This document shows, piece by piece, positions 1 to 5,867 of a stretch of DNA of 9,128 bases. The stretch lies in the NCBI GenBank assembly GCA_002420085.1, contig DIHI01000136.1, forward strand, positions 1 through 9,128, in the 5' to 3' direction. The position numbers and the translations under genes are program-made. The notes below the pieces were generated by a model. That model saw only the letters and a list, made by a program, of their open reading frames with translations. It was not told the DNA's origin and did not search any database. Within the stretch, counting starts at the first letter, position 1, and each line of letters begins with the position of its first letter. This DNA is from Lysobacterales bacterium UBA5700 (GTDB lineage Bacteria; Pseudomonadota; Gammaproteobacteria; Xanthomonadales; Xanthomonadaceae).

Positions 1-647
1 GCCTCGGACAGGCGATCGATCATTGGCACCAAGCCGGCGGTCGAGAGCGTGACCCGCTTGTTGGCCAGACCGAAACCGAGATCATCGCGCATCACGCTCA
101 TCGCAGTCACGACGTTGTCGAAATTGAGCAGGGGCTCACCCATGCCCATCATCACGACATTGGTCAGCTTGCGCTGACGGTGCGGCAGATTGCCAAGGAA
201 ACGCGATGCCACCCAGACCTGGCCGATGATCTCGGCCGCACTCAGATTACGATTGAAGCCCTGGGTCGCGGTCGAGCAGAACTGGCAGTTCAGGCCGCAA
301 CCGACCTGCGAGGACACGCACAAGGTGCCGCGACCGCGATCGGGGATGAATACGGTCTCGATGGCATTGCCGCCATTCATGCCGAGCAGCCACTTGTGGA
401 CGCCGTCGGCGGCATCCTTCTCGAACACCACCGACGGCGGCCGGATCTCGGCACGTTCTTCGAGTTTGCTGCGCAACACCTTGCCGAAGTCGGTCATCTG
501 CCCGAACTCGGTGGCGTGATGGTGGTAGATCCACTTCATCGCCTGGTGGGCACGAAAACGCTTCTCGCCGAGGGTCTCGACGAAGAAGGTTTCGAGTCCG
601 GTCCGATCGAACTCCAGCAGATTGACTTTTGCGACCTCGGTGCTCAC
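1..647 (-). CDS. rlmN: RlmN, dual-specificity 23S rRNA/tRNA adenine-C2 methyltransferase (partial, C-terminus outside window)
   Basis: A radical-SAM enzyme that methylates C2 of A2503 in 23S rRNA and of A37 in some tRNAs, in the cytoplasm. The visible 215 codons contain the 4Fe-4S cluster motif C-x3-C-x2-C at Cys117, Cys121 and Cys124 (CGLNCQFC). Seven residues before it is Cys110, which aligns with E. coli Cys118, a cysteine of the methyl-transfer mechanism. A GMGEP motif, typical of SAM binding, follows. The second mechanistic cysteine (E. coli Cys355) would lie beyond the left edge and cannot be checked. The start is GTG at 645-647, preceded by a G-rich Shine-Dalgarno (GGGAGG, about 6-7 bases away). 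It lies 22 bases downstream of ndk on the same strand, so co-transcription is likely; ndk and rlmN are also neighbours in E. coli and many gammaproteobacteria. Nothing in the visible part looks damaged. Confidence 0.96.
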   Translation of the reverse strand, partial: MSTEVAKVNLLEFDRTGLETFFVETLGEKRFRAHQAMKWIYHHHATEFGQMTDFGKVLRSKLEERAEIRPPSVVFEKDAADGVHKWLLGMNGGNAIETVFIPDRGRGTLCVSSQVGCGLNCQFCSTATQGFNRNLSAAEIIGQVWVASRFLGNLPHRQRKLTNVVMMGMGEPLLNFDNVVTAMSVMRDDLGFGLANKRVTLSTAGLVPMIDRLSE

Positions 648-669
648 GCACCCCCTCCCCCAAAGTCGC

Positions 670-1095
670 TCAACGCGGACAAAGCTCCGTGCTGGCGAAA
701 AAGTAAGCGATCTCGACGGCTGCCGTTTCCGCAGCGTCGGAACCGTGTACGGCATTGGCGTCGATCGACTCCGCGAAATCGGCACGGATGGTTCCGGGCG
801 CTGCGTCCTTGGGGTTGGTCGCGCCCATCAGCTCGCGGTTGCGAGCGACGGCGTTGTCCCCTTCGAGCACCTGGATCATCACCGGGCCGGAAATCATGAA
901 CTCGACCAGAGCCGAGAAGAACGGACGCTCCTTGTGAACAGCGTAGAAACCCTCGGCTTCCCGGCGCGAGAGGTGTTTCATCCTGGCGGCGACGACCCGC
1001 AGGCCGGCCTTTTCGAAACGAGAATAAATCTCACCGATGACGTTTTTGGCCACGGCATCGGGTTTGATGATCGACAGTGTGCGCTCCAGCGCCAT
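670..1095 (-). CDS. ndk: Nucleoside diphosphate kinase
   Basis: Transfers the terminal phosphate of ATP to nucleoside diphosphates through a phospho-histidine, balancing the NTP and dNTP pools in the cytoplasm. The protein is 141 residues, the usual size for bacterial Ndk. It begins [15 protein letters not shown], the standard N-terminus, and has the active-site signature NAVHGSD with catalytic His117; the conserved [14 protein letters not shown] segment is at about 91-103. The reading frame stays open 20 codons further upstream, but those residues do not belong to the family. The ATG at 1093-1095 is also preceded by GGAG at an 8-base spacing, so it is the start. The gene is first in a probable ndk-rlmN operon and is divergent from the TetR regulator gene. 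Its leader carries the alternative hairpins described separately. Confidence 0.98.
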   Translation of the reverse strand: MALERTLSIIKPDAVAKNVIGEIYSRFEKAGLRVVAARMKHLSRREAEGFYAVHKERPFFSALVEFMISGPVMIQVLEGDNAVARNRELMGATNPKDAAPGTIRADFAESIDANAVHGSDAAETAAVEIAYFFASTELCPR

Positions 1096-1126
1096 TGCGT
1101 GGACTCCGTAAGTGGGGAAGTTGAAC

Positions 1127-1193
1127 GCCCCGTGAAGAAGGGGCAAGGCTAACACATTCGCGACGGAAGGAAAGCCCCTGCTTTCCGGGGCTT
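1127..1193 (-). promoter_or_regulatory. Candidate structured leader of ndk with competing GC hairpins
   Basis: On the minus strand, between 98 and 32 bases before the ndk start codon, there are four short complementary arms in order: AAGCCCC (1193-1187), GGGGCTT (1178-1172), GCCCC (1144-1140) and GGGGC (1131-1127). Arm 1 pairs with 2, arm 3 with 4, and arm 2 can instead pair with arm 3 (AGGGGC with GCCCCT, 6 bp). A further hairpin, GGAAAGC/GCTTTCC with a 4-base loop (1186-1180 and 1175-1169), excludes the arm 1/arm 2 stem. The topology resembles an attenuator, but there is no long U-tract and I recognise no riboswitch class. No convincing minus-strand promoter was found upstream, so it is not certain that the whole region is transcribed. 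Confidence 0.3.
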
Positions 1194-1308
1194 AGGGCAT
1201 CTTCCGGAGGAAAGTCTAACGCATCGGCGAAAATCGTGATAGGGGTCTCAGCTTGCATGACGTGGCATCGACGGCTCGGACCGGCGGCTGGGACTCCGGA
1301 CCGTCGGA

Positions 1309-1337
1309 TTGACAGGTGCATCGGCCAGCGCTAATAT
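1309..1337 (+). promoter_or_regulatory. Sigma70-type promoter of the psrA-fadN-fadA operon
   Basis: A perfect -35 box TTGACA (1309-1314) is followed by a 17-base spacer and a -10 box TAATAT (1332-1337, four of six matches to consensus). Transcription should start near 1343-1345, giving a leader of only about 21-23 bases before the regulator's ATG. This is the only strong promoter I can see ahead of the beta-oxidation genes. The inference from hexamers alone is good but unproven. Confidence 0.72.
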
Positions 1338-1352
1338 CAAACGCTCATTTGA
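1337..1352 (+). promoter_or_regulatory. Candidate operator for the adjacent TetR/PsrA-like repressor
   Basis: An inverted repeat TCAAA-N6-TTTGA overlaps the last base of the -10 box and the expected transcription start. Read as CAAAC-N4-ATTTG, it differs by one base from the published Pseudomonas PsrA consensus, (G/C)AAAC-N2-4-GTTT(G/C). A second GTTTGC half-site lies at 1360-1365, abutting the start codon. A repressor bound here would block RNA polymerase, which fits autoregulation of the whole operon. Family and position support this; binding is inferred. Confidence 0.5.
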
Positions 1353-1365
1353 ATCGACTGTTTGC

Positions 1366-2031
1366 ATGAGCGCGCACGGCGGCTCGGAAAGCCCGTTCAA
1401 GACCAAGGACCGCATCCTCAGCGCGGCCGAGCGCCTGTTCGCCCAGCAGGGATTCGCCGGTACCTCGCTGCGCCAGGTGACCTCGCTGGCGGAGGTCAAC
1501 ATCGCGGCCGTCAACTACCACTTCGGTTCCAAGGAAAACCTGGTCAACGAGGTCTTCCGGCGCCGGCTCGATGAACTGAGCGAACGGCGGCTCGGGGCGC
1601 TGGATGCGGCGTTGGAAACCGATCCGGTCGAACTCGAAGCGATTCTTGCCGCCTTCATCGAACCGGCACTGGCCCTGACCCTCGATCGCGAGGGTGGACC
1701 GGCCTTCGTCCGAGTGCTGGCTCGCGCCTACGCCGAAAAGAACGAACGTCTGCGCAGTTTCCTGTCCGAGCACTACGGTCACGTCCTGCGTCGATTCTCG
1801 GCCGCGATCGGCAAGGCCGTGCCGGGCCTGCCCAAGGACGAACTGTACTGGCGGCTCGACTTCATCGCCGGCGCCCTGACCTATGCGATGGCCGATTTCG
1901 GCCTCATCAAACGACCCGCGTCGATCAGCGAGCACGAGCATTGTCTGCGCGCCGGCCGTTCACTGATCCGGTTCGCCGCCTCCGGCTTGCGCGCGCCGGT
2001 CCTTCCCTCTCCCGACAACCGACCATCCTGA
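1366..2031 (+). CDS. psrA: TetR/AcrR-family transcriptional regulator, PsrA-like, of fatty-acid degradation
   Basis: A 221-residue one-component repressor. Residues about 13-60 form the TetR DNA-binding domain: helix 1 (KDRILSAAERLFAQQGF) and a helix-turn-helix around 33-52 ending in AAVNYHFGSKENL, the usual TetR signature. The C-terminal ligand domain keeps features I recognise from Pseudomonas PsrA, such as LRSFLSEHYGHVLRRF (129-144) and LPKDELYWRLDFIAGA (155-170). PsrA proteins respond to long-chain fatty acids or acyl-CoA. The start is ATG at 1366; the frame is open back to a TTG inside the -35 box, which cannot be the start. No Shine-Dalgarno is visible in the short leader, which is unusual for this window. 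The stop is 13 bases before fadN, so this gene heads the beta-oxidation operon and probably represses it along with itself. The family is certain; orthology to PsrA is likely, and the ligand is inferred. Confidence 0.85.
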   Translation: MSAHGGSESPFKTKDRILSAAERLFAQQGFAGTSLRQVTSLAEVNIAAVNYHFGSKENLVNEVFRRRLDELSERRLGALDAALETDPVELEAILAAFIEPALALTLDREGGPAFVRVLARAYAEKNERLRSFLSEHYGHVLRRFSAAIGKAVPGLPKDELYWRLDFIAGALTYAMADFGLIKRPASISEHEHCLRAGRSLIRFAASGLRAPVLPSPDNRPS

Positions 2032-2044
2032 GCAGGAGTCCCGA

Positions 2045-4417
2045 ATGTCACGACCCCTCCCGATCCGCAAAGCCGCCGTCCTCGGTGCCGGTGTCATGGG
2101 CGCCCAGATTGCCGCCCACCTCGTCAACGCCGGCATCGACACGGTGTTGTTCGATCTGCCCGCCAAGGAGGGCAATCCGAACGGCATCGTCGAACGCGCC
2201 ATCGGCAATCTCGGCAAGCTCTCACCCGCGCCGTTCGCGAGCGCGGCCCTGGCGGCGGCGATCACCCCGGCCAACTACGATCAACACCTCGACCTGCTCG
2301 ACGGCTGCGACCTGATCATCGAGGCGATCGCCGAGCGGATGGATTGGAAACTCGATCTGTACGCCCGCATCGCGAGCCATATCGGGGCAGAAACCGTGGT
2401 CGCATCCAATACCTCCGGCCTCAGCATCGAGGCGATGGCGGCGGCCCTGCCCGACGCGGTGCGGCCGCGCTTCTGCGGCGTCCATTTCTTCAACCCGCCA
2501 CGCTACATGCATCTGGCAGAGCTGATCCCGTGCCGGGAAACCAGTCCGGACGTATTGGCCGGGCTGGAAAGCTTCCTGACCACCGCGCTCGGCAAGGGTG
2601 TGGTGATCGCCAAGGACACCCCCAACTTCATCGGCAACCGGATCGGGGTGTTTTCGATCCTCTCGACCCTGCACCACACGGCCCGGCTCGGTCTCGGTTT
2701 CGATGAGGTCGATGCCCTGACCGGCCCCCTGCTCGGGCGGCCGAAAAGCGCGACCTATCGGACCTCCGACGTGGTCGGCCTGGACACCATGGCCCACGTC
2801 ATCAAGACCATGGCCGACACCCTGCCGAACGATCCCTGGCATGGCTATTTCGCCGCGCCCGACTGGTTGCAGGCACTGATCGCCAAGGGTGCACTCGGCC
2901 AGAAGACCGGCGGCGGCATCTTCCGCAAGATCGGCAAGGACATCCACGTGCTCGACCTGGCCAGCGGCGACTACCGCCCGGCCAAGGCCGAGGCAGCGCC
3001 GGAGGTGGTGGACATTCTGAAATCCCGGGATCGCACCGAGATTCTGGCCAGGCTGCGCGACTGCCCGCATCCGCACGCCCGCTTTCTGTGGGCCTGCCTG
3101 CGTGATCTGTTCCACTACAGTGCCTACCACCTGGCCGACATCGCCGACACCGCGCGTGATGTCGATCTGGCCATTCGCTGGGGTTACGGCTGGCAGCAGG
3201 GTCCGTTCGAGACCTGGCAAGCGTCCGGCTGGCGTCGGGTCGCCGACTGGATCGCGACCGATATCGCTGCCGGCGAAACCATGGCCAACGCGCCACTGCC
3301 GGCCTGGGTCAGCGACGGACGTGAGGGGGTCCACAGCGCCGAAGGCAGTTTCAGTCCGTCGGCCGGCGCTGCCAAACCACGTTCGGCCCTGCCGGTCTAT
3401 CGCCGCCAGCGGTTTCCCGACCCGGTCCTGGCCGAACGCGCCGATCGCGGCACGACGGTGTTCGAGACCGATGCCGTGCGCATGTGGCATGACGGCGACG
3501 AGGTCGCCGTGGTCGGCTTCAAGACCAAGATGCACACCGTGTCCAACGGCGTACTCGACGGCGTGCAGGACGCGATCGCCCGGGCCGAGCGGGAATTCGC
3601 CGGCCTGGTGATCTGGCAGGACAGCGAGCCGTTCTCGGCCGGCGCTGATCTCAAGGGCGCGACCGCCCTGCTGCAAGCCGGCAAACTGGCCGAGTTCGAT
3701 GCCATGATCGGCAACTTCCAGGCCACCAGCCAGCGGATCAAGTACGCCCTGGTGCCGGTGGTCGCCGCCGTGCGCGGGATGGCGCTGGGCGGCGGCTGCG
3801 AGTTCCAGATGCATGCTGCCCGCACGGTGCTGGCACTCGAAAGCTATGTCGGCCTGGTCGAAGCCGGGGTCGGACTGCTGCCGGCAGGCGGCGGCCTCAA
3901 GGAAATCGCCGTGCGTGCCGGCGCCGCCGCCGGTGTCGGCGGTGACGTCTTCGCTGCTCTGAAGCCGTATTTCGAGGCGGTCGCGATGGCCAAGGTCTCG
4001 GCCTCAGCGCTGGAAGCACGTGAGATGAAGCTGGCGCGCGACAGCGACATCGTGGTCTTCCATGCCGACGAGTTGCTGCACGTCGCCCGCGTCCAGGCCC
4101 GCAGCCTGGCCGAGAGCGGCTACCGACCGCCCCTGCCGGCGCGGCGCATTCCAGTCGCCGGTGATGTCGGCATCGCCACCTTCCGGATGATGCTGGTGAA
4201 CATGTTCGAGGGGCGCTTCATTTCCGAGCATGACATGGAAATCGCCACCCGGATCGCGACCGTGCTGTGCGGCGGTGAAATCGATCGTGGCAGCCTGGTC
4301 GATGAGAATTGGCTGCTCAAACTCGAACGCGAGCACTTCGTCGCCCTGGCCCAGATGGCCAAGACGCAGGCCCGCATCGCCCACACCCTGACCACCGGGA
4401 AGCCGCTGCGCAACTGA
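2045..4417 (+). CDS. fadN: FadN-type 3-hydroxyacyl-CoA dehydrogenase / enoyl-CoA hydratase fusion
   Basis: A 790-residue bifunctional beta-oxidation enzyme that hydrates enoyl-CoA and oxidises the resulting 3-hydroxyacyl-CoA with NAD+. The order is dehydrogenase first, hydratase last, the reverse of classical E. coli FadB, and the length matches Bacillus FadN (about 789). The NAD-binding loop GAGVMG is at 14-19. The dehydrogenase active site is intact: Ser124 (NTSGL), His147 (GVHFFNPP), Glu159 and Asn198. A duplicated dehydrogenase C-terminal domain lies around 200-420. The hydratase-like domain starts near 480 and has both oxyanion-hole segments, SAGADLKG (531-538) and GMALGGGCE (578-586), plus two acidic residues, Glu586 and Glu606, aligning with FadB Glu119 and Glu139. 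Shine-Dalgarno AGGAG (2034-2038) sits 6 bases before ATG. It lies between the regulator and the thiolase in one operon. It appears fully functional. Confidence 0.93.
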   Translation: MSRPLPIRKAAVLGAGVMGAQIAAHLVNAGIDTVLFDLPAKEGNPNGIVERAIGNLGKLSPAPFASAALAAAITPANYDQHLDLLDGCDLIIEAIAERMDWKLDLYARIASHIGAETVVASNTSGLSIEAMAAALPDAVRPRFCGVHFFNPPRYMHLAELIPCRETSPDVLAGLESFLTTALGKGVVIAKDTPNFIGNRIGVFSILSTLHHTARLGLGFDEVDALTGPLLGRPKSATYRTSDVVGLDTMAHVIKTMADTLPNDPWHGYFAAPDWLQALIAKGALGQKTGGGIFRKIGKDIHVLDLASGDYRPAKAEAAPEVVDILKSRDRTEILARLRDCPHPHARFLWACLRDLFHYSAYHLADIADTARDVDLAIRWGYGWQQGPFETWQASGWRRVADWIATDIAAGETMANAPLPAWVSDGREGVHSAEGSFSPSAGAAKPRSALPVYRRQRFPDPVLAERADRGTTVFETDAVRMWHDGDEVAVVGFKTKMHTVSNGVLDGVQDAIARAEREFAGLVIWQDSEPFSAGADLKGATALLQAGKLAEFDAMIGNFQATSQRIKYALVPVVAAVRGMALGGGCEFQMHAARTVLALESYVGLVEAGVGLLPAGGGLKEIAVRAGAAAGVGGDVFAALKPYFEAVAMAKVSASALEAREMKLARDSDIVVFHADELLHVARVQARSLAESGYRPPLPARRIPVAGDVGIATFRMMLVNMFEGRFISEHDMEIATRIATVLCGGEIDRGSLVDENWLLKLEREHFVALAQMAKTQARIAHTLTTGKPLRN

Positions 4418-4430
4418 GGTTGCGCAGCGG
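4403..4430 (+). repeat. Perfect 12-bp inverted repeat across the fadN stop codon
   Basis: CCGCTGCGCAAC (4403-4414) and GTTGCGCAGCGG (4419-4430) are exact reverse complements separated by TGAG, so the stop codon TGA forms the loop. The RNA stem would be very stable. No T-run follows, so it is not a canonical intrinsic terminator. Plausible roles are partial attenuation before fadA or protection of the upstream mRNA from 3' exonucleases. The structure is seen directly; the role is inferred. Confidence 0.75.
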
Positions 4431-4563
4431 GCGCACGGGAGCGGGGCATCCGGGATGGAAAATCGTCGGCAATCGACCGCTCGGCTCTGATGTTCCTGCC
4501 CCGTAACGCCCCACTCCCCGTTCGCCATTCTCCATTCCCGACTCCCAAATCCGGAGAACGCTC
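4418..4563 (+). other. fadN-fadA intergenic region with a degenerate heptad-repeat tract
   Basis: These 146 bases hold no gene. Positions 4511-4552 read as six consecutive 7-base units with consensus CCATTCC; each unit starts with C, has T at the fifth or sixth position, and mostly ends in CC. On the opposite strand the units encode GNGEW/MENGE-like low-complexity peptide, which I recall from spurious Xanthomonas and Lysobacter ORFs. The tract ends directly before the thiolase Shine-Dalgarno, GGAG at 4553-4556. No convincing internal promoter is seen, so fadA probably depends on readthrough from the psrA promoter. Confidence 0.6.
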
Positions 4564-5766
4564 ATGAAACAGATCCAGGAAGCCTACCTCGTCGCTGCAA
4601 CCCGGACCCCGGTCGGCAAGGCGCCCCGTGGCGTATTTCGCAACACCCGGCCGGACGAGATGCTGGCGCACGTCCTGCGCGCCCTGCTGGCACAGGTGCC
4701 CAGTGTCGATGCCAGCCGGATCGAAGACATCATCATCGGCTGCGCCATGCCCGAGGGCGAGCAAGGCATGAATGTCGCCCGCATCGGCGCCCTGCTGGCC
4801 GGCCTGCCCAATGTGATTCCCGCCCAGACCATCAACCGGTTCTGCTCGTCAGGCGTGCAGTCGGTGGCAATGGCCGCCGACCGCATCCGGCTCGGCGAGG
4901 CCGACCTGATGATCGCGGGCGGCACCGAATCGATGTCGATGGTGCCGATGATGGGCAACAAGGTGGCGATGAGTCCCCAGGTATTCCAGAACGACAATGT
5001 CGCCATCGCCTACGGCATGGGCATCACCGCCGAGAAGGTCGCCGAGGAATGGAAGGTCTCACGTGAGGACCAGGACGCCTTTGCGCTCGCCTCACACCGC
5101 AAGGCACTGGCGGCGCAGGCGGCCGGTGCGTTCGAGCAGGAGATCAGTCCGTATGAGGTGGTCTCGCGACAGCCGGCGGCCGATGGCAATGGCATCCGTT
5201 CGAGTCTCCGTCGGGTCGATCGCGACGAAGGCCCACGCGCCGACACCAGCGCCGAGGGACTGGCCAAACTGCGGCCGGTGTTCCGCGATGGCCGCTTCGG
5301 CGGCACGGTCACGGCCGGCAACAGCTCCCAGATGTCCGACGGTGCCGGCGCGGTGCTGCTGGCTTCCGAGCGGGCGATCAAGGACTACGGCTTGCAGCCG
5401 CTGGCCCGGTTCGTCAGCTTCGCAGCGGCCGGCGTGCGCCCGGAGGTCATGGGCATCGGTCCGATCGCCGCGATTCCCAAGGCACTGGCACTGGCCGGCC
5501 TCGACCGCGACCAGTTGGACTGGATCGAACTGAACGAAGCCTTCGCCGCCCAGGCCCTGGCGGTGATCCGCGACCTGGGCCTGGATCCGGACAAGGTCAA
5601 TCCGCTCGGCGGTGCCATCGCGCTCGGCCATCCGCTCGGCGCCACCGGTGCGATCCGGATCGCCACCCTGGTCCACGGCCTGCGCCGGCAAGGCCAGAAA
5701 TACGGCATGGTCACCATGTGCATTGGCACCGGCATGGGTGCAGCCGGCATCATCGAAGCACTCTGA
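4564..5766 (+). CDS. fadA: Acetyl-CoA C-acyltransferase (3-ketoacyl-CoA thiolase), FadA-type
   Basis: Cleaves 3-ketoacyl-CoA with CoA to acetyl-CoA and a shortened acyl-CoA, the last step of the beta-oxidation cycle. The 400-residue length is normal for thiolases. The acyl-accepting nucleophile is Cys94 in NRFCSSGVQS. The NEAFAAQ motif (324-330), His356 in GGAIALGHPLGATG, and Cys386 in the C-terminal CIGTGMG complete the active site. GGAG at 4553-4556 lies 7 bases before the ATG and supports this start. It is the third gene of the operon; FadN and this thiolase probably work as partners, as in the Bacillus fadN-fadA pair. A biosynthetic acetoacetyl-CoA thiolase has the same motifs, but the neighbouring FadN argues for the degradative role. 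The gene looks intact. Confidence 0.93.
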   Translation: MKQIQEAYLVAATRTPVGKAPRGVFRNTRPDEMLAHVLRALLAQVPSVDASRIEDIIIGCAMPEGEQGMNVARIGALLAGLPNVIPAQTINRFCSSGVQSVAMAADRIRLGEADLMIAGGTESMSMVPMMGNKVAMSPQVFQNDNVAIAYGMGITAEKVAEEWKVSREDQDAFALASHRKALAAQAAGAFEQEISPYEVVSRQPAADGNGIRSSLRRVDRDEGPRADTSAEGLAKLRPVFRDGRFGGTVTAGNSSQMSDGAGAVLLASERAIKDYGLQPLARFVSFAAAGVRPEVMGIGPIAAIPKALALAGLDRDQLDWIELNEAFAAQALAVIRDLGLDPDKVNPLGGAIALGHPLGATGAIRIATLVHGLRRQGQKYGMVTMCIGTGMGAAGIIEAL

Positions 5767-5773
5767 CCGAACC

Positions 5774-5802
5774 GACGCCGGACGCGACTCGCGTCCGGCG
5801 TC
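5774..5802. terminator. 13-bp GC hairpin between convergent genes, probable terminator
   Basis: GACGCCGGACGCG (5774-5786) and CGCGTCCGGCGTC (5790-5802) are perfect reverse complements with a 3-base loop. The hairpin lies 7 bases after the thiolase stop and 65 bases beyond the stop of the minus-strand oxidase gene. It could serve as the 3' end signal for the beta-oxidation operon and possibly for both strands. There is no T-run on either side, so termination strength is uncertain; GC-rich genomes often show such hairpins. Confidence 0.6.
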
Positions 5803-5867
5803 ACGATCAGGCATCACGACCGGGCGGGTAATTCCTGGCGGGTGCCTGGCCGGCGTTGCTGAGCCGC

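Noticed and set aside
180..899. Plus-strand open frame of 239 codons over rlmN and ndk
   Set aside because: It lies opposite two well-supported conserved genes, and the composition is that of a shadow frame.
1096..1155. 20-codon N-terminal extension of Ndk
   Set aside because: Conserved Ndk proteins begin at the MALERT methionine, which has a proper ribosome site; the extension also lies in the hairpin-rich leader.
1194..1225. Minus-strand -10-like TAGACT upstream of ndk
   Set aside because: No acceptable -35 box occurs at 16-18 bases, so a promoter call would rest on one weak hexamer.
1031..1321. Possible small minus-strand gene upstream of ndk
   Set aside because: Its second half is the ndk 5' region read in another frame and its first half crosses the regulator promoter; no ribosome site or family feature.
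2222..3814. Long minus-strand open frame (530 codons) opposite fadN
   Set aside because: It is antisense to a clear full-length enzyme gene; its product is low-complexity, rich in Gly, Arg and Gln, with no recognisable motif. Such frames arise from the GC bias at third codon positions.
4120..4764. Minus-strand open frame spanning the fadN-fadA gap
   Set aside because: It is antisense to both enzymes and reads through the heptad tract, producing GNGEWRTG-like peptide. It has no family similarity or ribosome site.
5815..5850. Two GGCGGGT copies downstream of the oxidase gene
   Set aside because: Short GC-rich direct repeats like these are expected by chance in this composition; no further copies in phase.
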